Assembly (NCBI GenBank): GCA_023488865.1 | Contig: JAMDDG010000327.1 | Location: forward strand, 1 to 22,666 | From: Bacteroidota bacterium | GTDB taxonomy: Bacteria > Bacteroidota > Bacteroidia > Bacteroidales > Prolixibacteraceae | Length of the DNA: 22,666 nt | Reading direction: 5' to 3' | Shown here: piece by piece, positions 14,772 through 22,649 of the stretch | How the letters are laid out: every line of letters begins with the position of its first letter | How positions within the stretch are numbered: the first letter of the stretch is position 1 | Position numbers and translations under genes: made by a program | Notes under the pieces: generated by a model | What the model was told of the DNA's origin: nothing | The model's database searches: none | What the model saw: the letters and a program-made list of their open reading frames with translations, nothing else

Positions 14772-16118
14772 ATGGCTACATTTAAGGCAGTTGTTTACAA
14801 ACATCACAGGAAAGAGGACGGGACGTATAATGTTAAGATCCGGATTATTCATAATCGTGTTAAGAGGCATATCCCGACTACTTATTTCATTACAAAGGAT
14901 GACCTAACCAAAGGATTTAAAATAAAGAATCAATCAATCATTGATGATCTTGATGGGATTGTTAAAAAATATCGCAAAGCCTGCGATGCTTTAGGGGAAC
15001 GATTGAAAGAGATTGACGCGGACAGACTAGTAGTATATCTGAAAAATTATAAAAAGAAAGATGCCGTTTTCCAGCTTAATTTTTTACAATATGGCCGGGA
15101 TAAAGTAAAGGAGTTGCAAACAAAAGGTGATACCGGGAACGCCAAAACCTACGACGTCATGCTCAGAGTTTTGACCAAATTTTGTCCAAATGGTCTGGAC
15201 ATTTCAGAGATATCCGGGAAATTTGTTAAAAACTTTGCTGAGCATATCGAAGGTAGGCCAGAAAAACCGAACAGGAAAAAAGGTGACCGCGCAGTTTCTC
15301 TTTATCTGGCTAATCTTCGCGCTCTCCACAATATGGCTAAACTAGAGTACAATGATGAGGATAACGGAGTGATCAATATCCCGCTCTCGCCATTCGTGAA
15401 ATATAAAGTACCTAAACCTCCGGTTACAAGAAAAAGGGCGATATCTGTCGATCAGATCAAGACACTTGCTGCTTTGCCCTATACTCTAGTAATTCAGGAT
15501 GGCTTGAACCGGTTTAACTTGGCAAAAGACATGTTCCTACTCTCTTTCGGGTTAATTGGGATGAATACCGTTGATCTGTTCAATTGCACCTTGATTAAAA
15601 ACGAGCGAATTACTTACAATAGGACTAAGACAAAGAACAGACGAGAGGATCAGGCTGAGATAAGCATACGAATAGAGCCGGAGATTATGCCACTTGTAGA
15701 GAAGTATCGGGACAAAACTGGAAAGCGGGTATTCAATTTTTATCAGTACTATAAAAACCCTGATACCTTCAATTATGCGATAAACAAGGGCCTAAAGAAA
15801 ATAGGAAAACTCGAATCGATTAATATCGAAGATCTTGAATTTTACGCCGCCCGCCACAGCTGGGCAACTATCGCGACCAATCAGGCCAAAGTCAATAAAT
15901 ATACGGTTCACACAGCCCTTAACCACGTTGACGAGGAGATGAAGGTTACCGATCGGTATATAGATAAAAGCTACTCTCTGATTGATGCTGCCAACAGAAA
16001 GGTATTGAACTTTGTAAAGTTGCAGATTGGATCAGTAGTAGAACCTGTAAAAGAAAAGAAGCTTGCCACGAATAAACGGAAGCAGGCCCCTAAATCAACC
16101 AAACAACTAAAACTATGA
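14772..16118 (+). CDS. int: Phage tyrosine integrase, Bacteroidetes type
   Basis: The 448-residue product has an N-terminal arm-binding domain (FKAVVYKHHRKEDGTYNVKI), a SAM-like core-binding domain (about 100-215) and a C-terminal catalytic domain (about 225-415). Box II is AARHSWAT (Arg361, His362), the later histidine is in LNHVDEEM (His385), and the nucleophile is in TDRYIDKS (Tyr396). A likely beta-hairpin lysine lies in ITYNRTKTKNRR (286-288). The box I arginine, normally in GMR..DL or in the R of a Bacteroides-type RGM..VD, is absent: the segment reads SFGLIGMNTVDLF. It sits 195 bases after tRNA-Arg, reads away from it and presumably inserts the phage there. Its stop overlaps that of the converging spanin-like gene by 6 bases. 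Confidence 0.92.
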   Translation: MATFKAVVYKHHRKEDGTYNVKIRIIHNRVKRHIPTTYFITKDDLTKGFKIKNQSIIDDLDGIVKKYRKACDALGERLKEIDADRLVVYLKNYKKKDAVFQLNFLQYGRDKVKELQTKGDTGNAKTYDVMLRVLTKFCPNGLDISEISGKFVKNFAEHIEGRPEKPNRKKGDRAVSLYLANLRALHNMAKLEYNDEDNGVINIPLSPFVKYKVPKPPVTRKRAISVDQIKTLAALPYTLVIQDGLNRFNLAKDMFLLSFGLIGMNTVDLFNCTLIKNERITYNRTKTKNRREDQAEISIRIEPEIMPLVEKYRDKTGKRVFNFYQYYKNPDTFNYAINKGLKKIGKLESINIEDLEFYAARHSWATIATNQAKVNKYTVHTALNHVDEEMKVTDRYIDKSYSLIDAANRKVLNFVKLQIGSVVEPVKEKKLATNKRKQAPKSTKQLKL

Positions 16119-16637
16119 AACCCATCCTAAAAACTTCTTTATTTTCGCAAAATTCCAGTAAATTAAAAACCCGACAATCAGAATTCCAACGGCAACGATA
16201 ATATAGAAGAGATACTTTCCATCCATCGGCTTTGACTTCTCAACCGCTTTACTCTCCTCTTTCGCTTGCTCGGTTGCTTTGCTTTCTTCCTTGTGTGTTG
16301 ATTCGTCTTTTTTATTAAGATCTATATCGGTCTTGACATCATTTTCTTGGGCCGTCGTCTGAGTCGTTATAATTTCAGCCTTGATAGGAGGTTTACCGGT
16401 TTCTTTGTTGATCGGCTTATCTGTATCGTATAAAGTCGTTTTGGTCACAGTTCCGATATTGTTTTTACTTTGATCCACGACTGTCTTTTTACCCTCCAAT
16501 TGCCCGGTTTTCGTATCAGAAATAGAATTCTGCTGAGTAGTCTTCTGCTCGAGGTTTGTGTGTAAAGAATTCTTCTTAGCCGTGCAGGAAAAGAAGAGAA
16601 TGATGATAAGGATAAAGATACTGATTAAATTTTTCAT
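16113..16637 (-). CDS. Candidate unimolecular spanin (lipoprotein with C-terminal membrane helix)
   Basis: The 174-residue product has an N-terminal signal with Cys18 (ILFFSCTAKK), a long polar region rich in Thr, Lys and Glu (about 20-140) including the heptad-like KATEQAKEESKAVEKSK, and one hydrophobic helix at 142-160 followed by a basic tail (AKIKKFLGW). A lipid anchor at one end and a membrane helix at the other is the design of u-spanins such as T1 gp11, which span the periplasm and fuse outer and inner membranes in the last step of lysis. It overlaps the endolysin gene by 4 bases (ATGA) and is the last gene of the late operon. Sequence similarity to a known spanin cannot be shown here; a structural or signalling lipoprotein is the alternative. 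Confidence 0.62.
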   Translation of the reverse strand: MKNLISIFILIIILFFSCTAKKNSLHTNLEQKTTQQNSISDTKTGQLEGKKTVVDQSKNNIGTVTKTTLYDTDKPINKETGKPPIKAEIITTQTTAQENDVKTDIDLNKKDESTHKEESKATEQAKEESKAVEKSKPMDGKYLFYIIVAVGILIVGFLIYWNFAKIKKFLGWVS

Positions 16638-17449
16638 TTGATATATCTGCTAATTGCGTATATTTTAGAAAGTTCTCTCTTCTTTTTATAAACCCCATCG
16701 CCTTCTCTGGAGCCTCCGCCATTTGTGTTTCCCTCGATTGTTATGATATACCCAGACTGGTCTTTCTGGCAGTAAAACCCTACATGTCCGACCCGTTTTA
16801 ATCGAGGATAATAGTAGGTGACTACATCGCCCGGCAAAGGATCAGCGATCTTTTTCTTTGCCTTGTAGATCACATCTTTGCTCAAAGCATAATTTGGAGA
16901 CCACGCAGAACAGGGGTTTGGTATTTTGTACTGTTGCAAATTGTAGCTCACAAATGCAGCACACCACGGAGCCGGAACATTCACACCGACTGAATGCAGA
17001 TATTTGTCAACCATGTAACCCCGGTTAGGCGACGTTTCCCGGACGTTTAATTGTGATTCGAGAGAATGTATCAGTTTACCCCTGATCTCACTGGTTTCAC
17101 CCCCTACCGACCTACTGACAAGGGCTACGCAAATCACGAAAACAAGGAATATCCTGATAGCGTACTTTCGTTTCGTGGCTGGATCCAAGTCTTCAAAATT
17201 GTGGTAAAACTCTTCACGTAGGTAGTTGTACACTTGCGGAAAGGATATCCGAAGTGCGAGCCAGGCGAAGGCGAAACAAACCACCACAGACAGTAGACGG
17301 TAGTAAATTGTTTCCATCTGACTGGAAAAGTCAAAGAAGGCAGAGTTTGGAAATAGTGAACTCAGGATCCAGTTTAGAAGAAAGAACCCGAGGACGAGTA
17401 CCGGTATGGCTACCAGTTCCTCTTTGTAGGTTTTTAGAAAATTTTTCAT
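16634..17449 (-). CDS. Membrane-anchored phage endolysin: three membrane helices fused to a CHAP-like domain
   Basis: The 271-residue product has three hydrophobic segments at about 12-33, 50-70 and 95-112, then a cysteine peptidase/amidase domain of the CHAP or TIGR02594 type. That domain has PWCAAFVSYNL (Cys163), GDVVTYYYPRLKRVGHVGFY (His222) and TIEGNTNGGGSREGDGVY (acidic/Asn near 239-241), with a conserved SAWSPNYA. The catalytic residues are present, so it should cut peptidoglycan. The N-terminal module could anchor and export the enzyme without a separate holin, or itself act as a holin. Neighbours support a lysis role: the spanin-like gene overlaps its stop, and a small membrane protein is encoded 11 bases upstream. 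Its start ATG at 17449 has an A-rich leader. Confidence 0.82.
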   Translation of the reverse strand: MKNFLKTYKEELVAIPVLVLGFFLLNWILSSLFPNSAFFDFSSQMETIYYRLLSVVVCFAFAWLALRISFPQVYNYLREEFYHNFEDLDPATKRKYAIRIFLVFVICVALVSRSVGGETSEIRGKLIHSLESQLNVRETSPNRGYMVDKYLHSVGVNVPAPWCAAFVSYNLQQYKIPNPCSAWSPNYALSKDVIYKAKKKIADPLPGDVVTYYYPRLKRVGHVGFYCQKDQSGYIITIEGNTNGGGSREGDGVYKKKRELSKIYAISRYIK

Positions 17450-17460
17450 CGCTTTTATTT

Positions 17461-17802
17461 TTATCGTTGGTTTAATTTAAGACGTTCCGACTCATCATTA
17501 TTGTGCCTCATGTACACGTTCAAGGCATTGTGCGGGTTTTGGATTGCTTCAACATCGCTAATGTGCTCGGCCTTTTGGAGGATGTGATAATCCTCCTTTT
17601 GTATAAATGTCTTTTCGGCTTCCTCTTTTGTGATGTCCTTTGACTGTTGGGTTGATACCCGTATGAGTTCAATAGTCAACGGTGTGGACACAGCGGCATA
17701 TACAGTAACAAACCCGGTCATGATCCAATAAAAAGGCCTCAATTTTCGTCCTACTATTTCTTCAAGTATCTCGGCGTGTGTTTTTTCTTCTGCTTTAGTC
17801 AT
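17461..17802 (-). CDS. Small phage membrane protein (holin-like or antiholin-like), unassigned
   Basis: The 113-residue product has a charged N-terminus (MTKAEEKTHAEILEEIVGRK), one strong membrane helix at about 23-48 (PFYWIMTGFVTVYAAVSTPL) and a long charged C-terminal region. The helix count is too low for a class I or II holin, but single-helix holins and antiholins of this size exist. It lies between the tail-tip gene (31 bases downstream of its stop) and the endolysin (11 bases upstream), the usual place of lysis-control genes. No family could be recognised, so a holin-related role is inference from position and topology. Confidence 0.6.
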   Translation of the reverse strand: MTKAEEKTHAEILEEIVGRKLRPFYWIMTGFVTVYAAVSTPLTIELIRVSTQQSKDITKEEAEKTFIQKEDYHILQKAEHISDVEAIQNPHNALNVYMRHNNDESERLKLNQR

Positions 17803-17833
17803 GATGGTCAGATTATAAGGGTTATTGTTTTAT

Positions 17834-20800
17834 TTAGAATAGTATATGTGAAGCCCCGTTTGCATCCTTAAAGGTCAAAACCCCGTTTTGATTGACAAAC
17901 AGCGTGCTATTTTGCAGTGCGGCTTCCTGTGCTGCTGATTTTGAGGCTCCGACCCCGTATGTATCTGCCGACACAACACCTGAAGCTGAAACAGAGGTTG
18001 TAGATATTCCGTTCAGGTCTATTCTGGCTATCTCAACACTTGATGAATTTGTGATAACTATCTCGGTTCCCTGAATACTGATCGTACCAGCAAGGGAATG
18101 AATGTGTATATGCTTTGCCCCTCCTCCAATCATTTGATAAAGGTCAATCCCCCCGGCGTTTATGTCAACGGTTTTAAGGGCGACGGTGAATTCTCCGGTT
18201 GTCGTCTCAGTGAGTTCAATAATTCCACTGTTGATCTGTACTGCGCTTCCTGCTGATTGTGATCCGCTAATAAACTGAGCGTTTTTCAACCATGCTATGC
18301 CATTGGCAAGGGTCATAGTCGGATTGTTATTCGCGTCATAGAATGTTAGTGATCCTTCAGCGCCGTTAATGGTCACCCTCTGCCCTGTCCCCGATGCCCC
18401 GCCCCCGGTATTGAGGTAGCGAACGCCGAGATTGTCAACGTAAGCCAACGCTGCATATAATACCTTCGTTGCGATACTCTCGTAGTTGCCTCCGAATGGC
18501 TCCCAGTATGTCGTATTGGTCGGTAGCTGCCCAGAAAAAGTGCCGGCTGTTTTCTTGGTCAAATAGGATGAACTGCTATAATTAACGATCTGTTGAACAG
18601 TTGATGAACCCGAGTAGCTTACCGCAGCATCGTAATCCCCCCTGAATATCAAGGCGGCACCGATAGCCCCGTCTGCACCGGCAGAACCTTTTTCTCCTGT
18701 CACCCGTGTCGGGGTTGACCAATTAGAGACTAAAGTATTGCCATCTGCTGTTTTAACCGCACTGGTCATCCAGACGTACTCACCGGCAGCAGCAACTGGT
18801 ATATTCGTTGTCCATCCTACGGGGGCAACGTCTGTATTTACAATTGTTGGCGGGGTCGTTTCAGACGTATTTTTTGCATAGCGTATTTCTGTGAAATTGC
18901 CTGTTGCCCCTGTTGCCCCTGTTTCCCCATATTTTGCCCAAAGGGCAGAATTAGTAAAGGCACTCCATACTCCTGCCTGTTTTGTTCGCCTGCATGACCA
19001 CTCATAAATATTCGTAGCATCCACCCCGGTAGGATTGTCTGTCCAGCCAGCAGGCACATAATCGTCCACCTGTGAAGTTGCGGGGGTTGCGGGGGCTGCG
19101 TTCGTGGTAGTCCTTTGAAAAATGTATTCAAAATCTGTGCCATCAGCCCCATCTAAGCCAAATTTTGCCCAAAGCGCCGGAGTTGTAAAGGCACTCCATG
19201 TCCCGGCTTGTTTGAAACGTTCACTAACCCACTCATAAATGTTCGTAGCATCGACGCCAGTGGCGTTGTCTGTCCATCCAGTAGGGATAAAATCATCAAC
19301 CTGTGAAGTTGCAGGCGTTGCAGGCTGGGTATTTGTTGTGGTTCGGGTATAAATATATTCATAGTCTGTACCGTCTGCCCCATCTGCTGAATAACGGGCT
19401 ACAATTGCCGGGGCACTCCACGCACTCCAAACCGTTCCAGACTTAGTTCGTTCGCACATGAAAGAATAAGGCACCGACAGGCTTATCGTTTGTGGAGTGC
19501 TATACCATCCAGCAGGGACGTCTCCATCTGTTTGAGAGGTTGCGGGGGTAGCTGGTGGCGTATTGGTGGCTTGTGATAAATAAATACGCTCCATCTTTCC
19601 GTTAAGCCCTGCTGCTGCTTTAACGATCCAGTATGCAGTGTCAGTCGGGATTGTGCCCGATGCTGTAGCGTTGATGTACCTGTAGGTTGCGCCTGCATAG
19701 GAAACTTCGTCTGCATAGTAATACGTGTTCGCAGAATTGTATTCTCCGCGAAAAACACCTACTGTATCCTCTATCCCGCCCGCATTCTGAACAAGAGACC
19801 CTTTCAGGCGAAGTTTCCCGTCCCCAACGTATTTTTGGAGAGCGGCATCCCAAACGTCCTTATTGAACTCAAGAAAGGTATCATTCGAACCGACCCTAAA
19901 GGATTTTTTCACGAAATCAAGAAAATTAAGACCGTCTGTTGACACAACCCTGTCTGCTGTGATGCGCCCCGGTAACACCTCTGTGTATCCGTACAGGGTC
20001 ACAAAACTTCGGTCATCTTCAAACTCGCTGTTCAGAACACCGACCAGAAAGTAATAATCATCTACCGCAGACGCTAAAGCGGCAGATGACAAAACGAACG
20101 ATCCAGAATTGGCCGTCGCCCCACCATCGCCAATACAATGGGCGTATAGGTAGTAAGCCAGGCTCTTCATTTCTCCATTGACGAGTACATCTTGCAAAAC
20201 GGCTGATTCAAAATACGCAAGGTTCCAATACTTATATTCCGCTGCTGCATGGCTTTTTGTGATTGACCCTATCCCAAGCGTCATATGCTGAAGCCATCCA
20301 CCATCAACTTTCAACGTCTTCGTTTCATTGTCCCAAAGAACATTGTGGCTTACTGTGTTTTGGCTTAGTTTTGCATCTACGAAACGGAACTGTAGGGATA
20401 CGTCCCCAACCAACAGGCTCATTGTCTCCACCGCTACAGGGTTGATGGCCTCCGTAAAATGTAGTTGTGCTAATTTTAGCAGTTCAATGGTTTCTTTGGC
20501 ATCCCGGTATCTCCGCTTCGTGAAAGTGGCCTGCTGTTTTGCTGTCTCATAAATGACCGTTTCGCTCGTTTCTATCTTTCGCAACATGCTGCTGACGGTA
20601 TTCCCTGCCGTGACGTTGGATAGCTCAATTTGTGGCTTGTATGGGTTGTTGACGGGCTGTTTCATTCCGATGATGCGGATTGGAACGCCTGTAATCTGAA
20701 ACTGTGCATCTGAGAATAAAATATATCCGCCGATTATGATCTTTGTCCCTATGCTTGACCAGTTGGTTTTTGTGTAAATACCGTCCATTTCCCCGGTGAA

Positions 20801-22045
20801 GCTGAAGCGTGGGTCTTCATTTTCATAAAGGTATTTGACCGCCTCCCGGTACATATCCCAACTGGCACCCACCTTGTTGACGTCATCACAAACGTATTCC
20901 GTTGGCATGGTCATTCCAAAGGCTATATAAGTATCACCAATGGCAGGTTTAAAAGTGTCGTTTGGCATGGTTTGCCCGTCAATCTCTTGGGGTACCAACT
21001 CAAAACGTTTACCTGCCTTCAATTGTACGCCCTGACTGTTCAGGATCGGGGCATCAATGTATTTTACTTCCAGCTCCCGACCCGCCAGCATACCGCTCTG
21101 AAAGATCACGGTCATAGTTTCACCAGCGATCAAATATTGATTGTAATCGAAAGTCAGCGAGCTGTCGATGAAGTCATAGAAATTCTTTACTGCATCCACC
21201 ACGACCACAGAACTAACCGTCCCGGTCCTGCCCGGGTAAATGTTCGAACAGTCTAATGAATCCTCTTCGTTTGTCTGCAATGCCTTATCGGATCGCTTAA
21301 CGTACAGCCCGTCTGCATCTGTGACGTATGCCCGGCCTTCGTAGGTCAATGGCTGGCTTTTCGGCAATAAAAGTTCGGTTGATCCGTATGTTGACGGGTT
21401 GATGTTCTTTTCCCCTCCCTGTACGTAAAGTATCTCAACGGCGCTGTTATTGTCATAATTGGTTCGCCCAACACCCGGCTTTAACCCGTTGCCTTTCCCG
21501 TATGTCAATGGTAGCGGAGTGCTTTTATTGTACTCGACCCGTCTGAGGCTAATGGTTTTTCCGACTACTTCAAACTCTGTATTGAATGTTTCGGCCATCA
21601 TTTTAAGCGCCTCGGTACAGCTGTTGTGGTTGTATGAGATCAACTTCTCTGGAGAATCAACGTAGCTGCCAACCAACCATCCGCTATCTCTTGCGTTCAG
21701 GTTGTCTATAAGCATTTGAAGGTGTTCCTGCGGCTTGGCAGTTAACCAGAACTTGAGTTTTCTGGTTAGTGGGTCTTTGAATTTGTACTTTGAAAGAAGC
21801 GACTGGCTGGCCTCCATGATCAGCGTATATTCGAAATTTCTGCTATGCTGCTTCTTAAGGTTTTGCGGCCTTAAAAGTGTGTATGTCTCTCCCTGAAACT
21901 CGCAATATGCCCCTACCGGGATTTCAACATAAGTTGGCAGGGCAAATATCAGCGTTAGGCTGTGCTCTCCCATAATCTGCTGATAGCGGTATGATTCGTC
22001 ACTTACTGTGACGTCTAACGTCGTTGCATTAAAGTACAGTATCAT
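17834..22045 (-). CDS. Modular phage tail-tip/receptor-binding protein
   Basis: The 1403-residue product occupies a fifth of the window. Residues 1-~480 look like a tail-associated (Tal/prophage-tail) domain: TLIFALPTYVEIPVGAYCEF, the HSRNFEYTLIMEAS segment and the conserved GRTNYDNNSAV. A coiled-coil region lies at about 485-530. A carbohydrate-binding-like module, FRGEYNSANTYYYADEVSY (765-783), leads into tandem repeats at 818-1129 joined by collagen-like Gly-X-Y linkers such as GLDGADGTD and GETGATGATG. A second FRGDYD module (1134-1139 on) and a beta-rich tip complete it, ending GVLTFKDANGASHILF. The protein probably forms the trimeric tip that contacts the cell surface. It is the last structural gene before the lysis genes. 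Exact family is uncertain. Confidence 0.8.
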   Translation of the reverse strand: MILYFNATTLDVTVSDESYRYQQIMGEHSLTLIFALPTYVEIPVGAYCEFQGETYTLLRPQNLKKQHSRNFEYTLIMEASQSLLSKYKFKDPLTRKLKFWLTAKPQEHLQMLIDNLNARDSGWLVGSYVDSPEKLISYNHNSCTEALKMMAETFNTEFEVVGKTISLRRVEYNKSTPLPLTYGKGNGLKPGVGRTNYDNNSAVEILYVQGGEKNINPSTYGSTELLLPKSQPLTYEGRAYVTDADGLYVKRSDKALQTNEEDSLDCSNIYPGRTGTVSSVVVVDAVKNFYDFIDSSLTFDYNQYLIAGETMTVIFQSGMLAGRELEVKYIDAPILNSQGVQLKAGKRFELVPQEIDGQTMPNDTFKPAIGDTYIAFGMTMPTEYVCDDVNKVGASWDMYREAVKYLYENEDPRFSFTGEMDGIYTKTNWSSIGTKIIIGGYILFSDAQFQITGVPIRIIGMKQPVNNPYKPQIELSNVTAGNTVSSMLRKIETSETVIYETAKQQATFTKRRYRDAKETIELLKLAQLHFTEAINPVAVETMSLLVGDVSLQFRFVDAKLSQNTVSHNVLWDNETKTLKVDGGWLQHMTLGIGSITKSHAAAEYKYWNLAYFESAVLQDVLVNGEMKSLAYYLYAHCIGDGGATANSGSFVLSSAALASAVDDYYFLVGVLNSEFEDDRSFVTLYGYTEVLPGRITADRVVSTDGLNFLDFVKKSFRVGSNDTFLEFNKDVWDAALQKYVGDGKLRLKGSLVQNAGGIEDTVGVFRGEYNSANTYYYADEVSYAGATYRYINATASGTIPTDTAYWIVKAAAGLNGKMERIYLSQATNTPPATPATSQTDGDVPAGWYSTPQTISLSVPYSFMCERTKSGTVWSAWSAPAIVARYSADGADGTDYEYIYTRTTTNTQPATPATSQVDDFIPTGWTDNATGVDATNIYEWVSERFKQAGTWSAFTTPALWAKFGLDGADGTDFEYIFQRTTTNAAPATPATSQVDDYVPAGWTDNPTGVDATNIYEWSCRRTKQAGVWSAFTNSALWAKYGETGATGATGNFTEIRYAKNTSETTPPTIVNTDVAPVGWTTNIPVAAAGEYVWMTSAVKTADGNTLVSNWSTPTRVTGEKGSAGADGAIGAALIFRGDYDAAVSYSGSSTVQQIVNYSSSSYLTKKTAGTFSGQLPTNTTYWEPFGGNYESIATKVLYAALAYVDNLGVRYLNTGGGASGTGQRVTINGAEGSLTFYDANNNPTMTLANGIAWLKNAQFISGSQSAGSAVQINSGIIELTETTTGEFTVALKTVDINAGGIDLYQMIGGGAKHIHIHSLAGTISIQGTEIVITNSSSVEIARIDLNGISTTSVSASGVVSADTYGVGASKSAAQEAALQNSTLFVNQNGVLTFKDANGASHILF
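18659..19594 (-). repeat. Four tandem ~77-residue repeats in the tail-tip gene
   Basis: Four units encode residues 818-894, 895-971, 972-1049 and 1050-1129. The second and third are closely related in protein and DNA: both contain TTTN.(Q/A)PATPATSQVDD, then GWTDN.TGVDATNIYEW and AGTWSAF/AGVWSAF with ALWAKF or ALWAKY. The first is related through PPATPATSQTDGD; the fourth is divergent (TPPTIVNTDVAPVGW). Each unit ends in a short collagen-like linker. The similarity suggests copy-number change by recombination within the gene. Confidence 0.82.
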
Positions 22046-22050
22046 TTTTA

Positions 22051-22341
22051 TTATTTATTTTTCCACATTGCAAAAACTTTTCTGCCCTTTAAATAATCTT
22101 GATTATCTTGGTTGGCGTATGCCTCTTTCTCAAAACTGATCCGGTCGTAACCCTTGAATATCCATTCAACAAAATAGATCAGGTAAAACCCTACAAATAG
22201 AAGCTCAATCTGTTGCCTGCCGTGTATTGTCTCATGGTTCCAATCTACAGCGTTCATTTCCTCCCGAAAGAAGATGAAAGGCCAAAGCGTGATTGCCTTG
22301 AACCCCTTAAAAGGGATAATACTATTTTTTACTCTTATCAT
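22051..22341 (-). CDS. Small membrane protein with HExxH motif
   Basis: The start ATG at 22341 shares ATGA with the stop of the upstream gene, giving 96 residues; an ATG-less in-frame extension to 22371 would overlap that gene by 34 bases and is less likely. The sequence NHETIHGRQQIELL (HExxH at residues 36-40) resembles a zinc-peptidase motif. A membrane helix follows (LFVGFYLIYFVEWIF, about 47-61), and RISFEKEAYANQ supplies a downstream Glu in a position suited to a third zinc ligand. It is known as an uncharacterised small protein type in Bacteroidota genomes; here it is in a phage late operon, next to the tail-tip gene. Peptidase function is inference from the motif. Confidence 0.68.
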   Translation of the reverse strand: MIRVKNSIIPFKGFKAITLWPFIFFREEMNAVDWNHETIHGRQQIELLFVGFYLIYFVEWIFKGYDRISFEKEAYANQDNQDYLKGRKVFAMWKNK

Positions 22342-22649
22342 GTGAATTGATATATTTTTCCGTTTCCGCATTTAGTGCATTTGATCGTAGTCAAAAAAGG
22401 AAACTCTTCTTTTGGTACAGCTTCTAAAACCTTCTTAATGTCCCTTGAGTTTGTGAAAAACTTTCCTTCCTGTCCATTGTACCGGTAATAAACGAGCGAA
22501 CGGCCTTCTCCATGTTTGGTAGTCATTCCCGGGATGAAGTCAATTACTTGAATTTCGCAATTGATCACATCTGAGATTGAAACCTGATTGCAGTTGAAAA
22601 TCTTCCGGTCGTCGTCTATTTTAATGCCTAATTCGCTGAATTTTTTCAT
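22338..22649 (-). CDS. Conserved hypothetical phage protein (103 aa)
   Basis: The 103-residue product starts at ATG 22649 (MKKFSELGIKIDDDRKIFNC) and ends in IKCTKCGNGKIYQFT. It is a soluble, mixed alpha-beta protein with no signal peptide or membrane helix. Features are VIDFIPG followed by a GEGRSLVYY strand, FFTNS and the FPFLTTIKC strand, a strand pattern that suggests an OB-like or small barrel fold of the type seen in phage proteins. Two Cys near the end (CTKC) could bind metal, but only one pair is present. It overlaps the next gene by 4 bases. Function is unknown. A DNA-binding role or an accessory tail role are both possible. Confidence 0.7.
   Translation of the reverse strand: MKKFSELGIKIDDDRKIFNCNQVSISDVINCEIQVIDFIPGMTTKHGEGRSLVYYRYNGQEGKFFTNSRDIKKVLEAVPKEEFPFLTTIKCTKCGNGKIYQFT

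Noticed and set aside
18838..19383. Other-frame ORFs within the tail-tip gene repeats
   Set aside because: They are proline- and glutamine-rich shadows caused by the repeat composition and have no start signals of their own.
22342..22371. N-terminal extension of the HExxH protein to 22371
   Set aside because: It would overlap the upstream gene by 34 bases; the internal ATG at 22341 gives the usual ATGA overlap.
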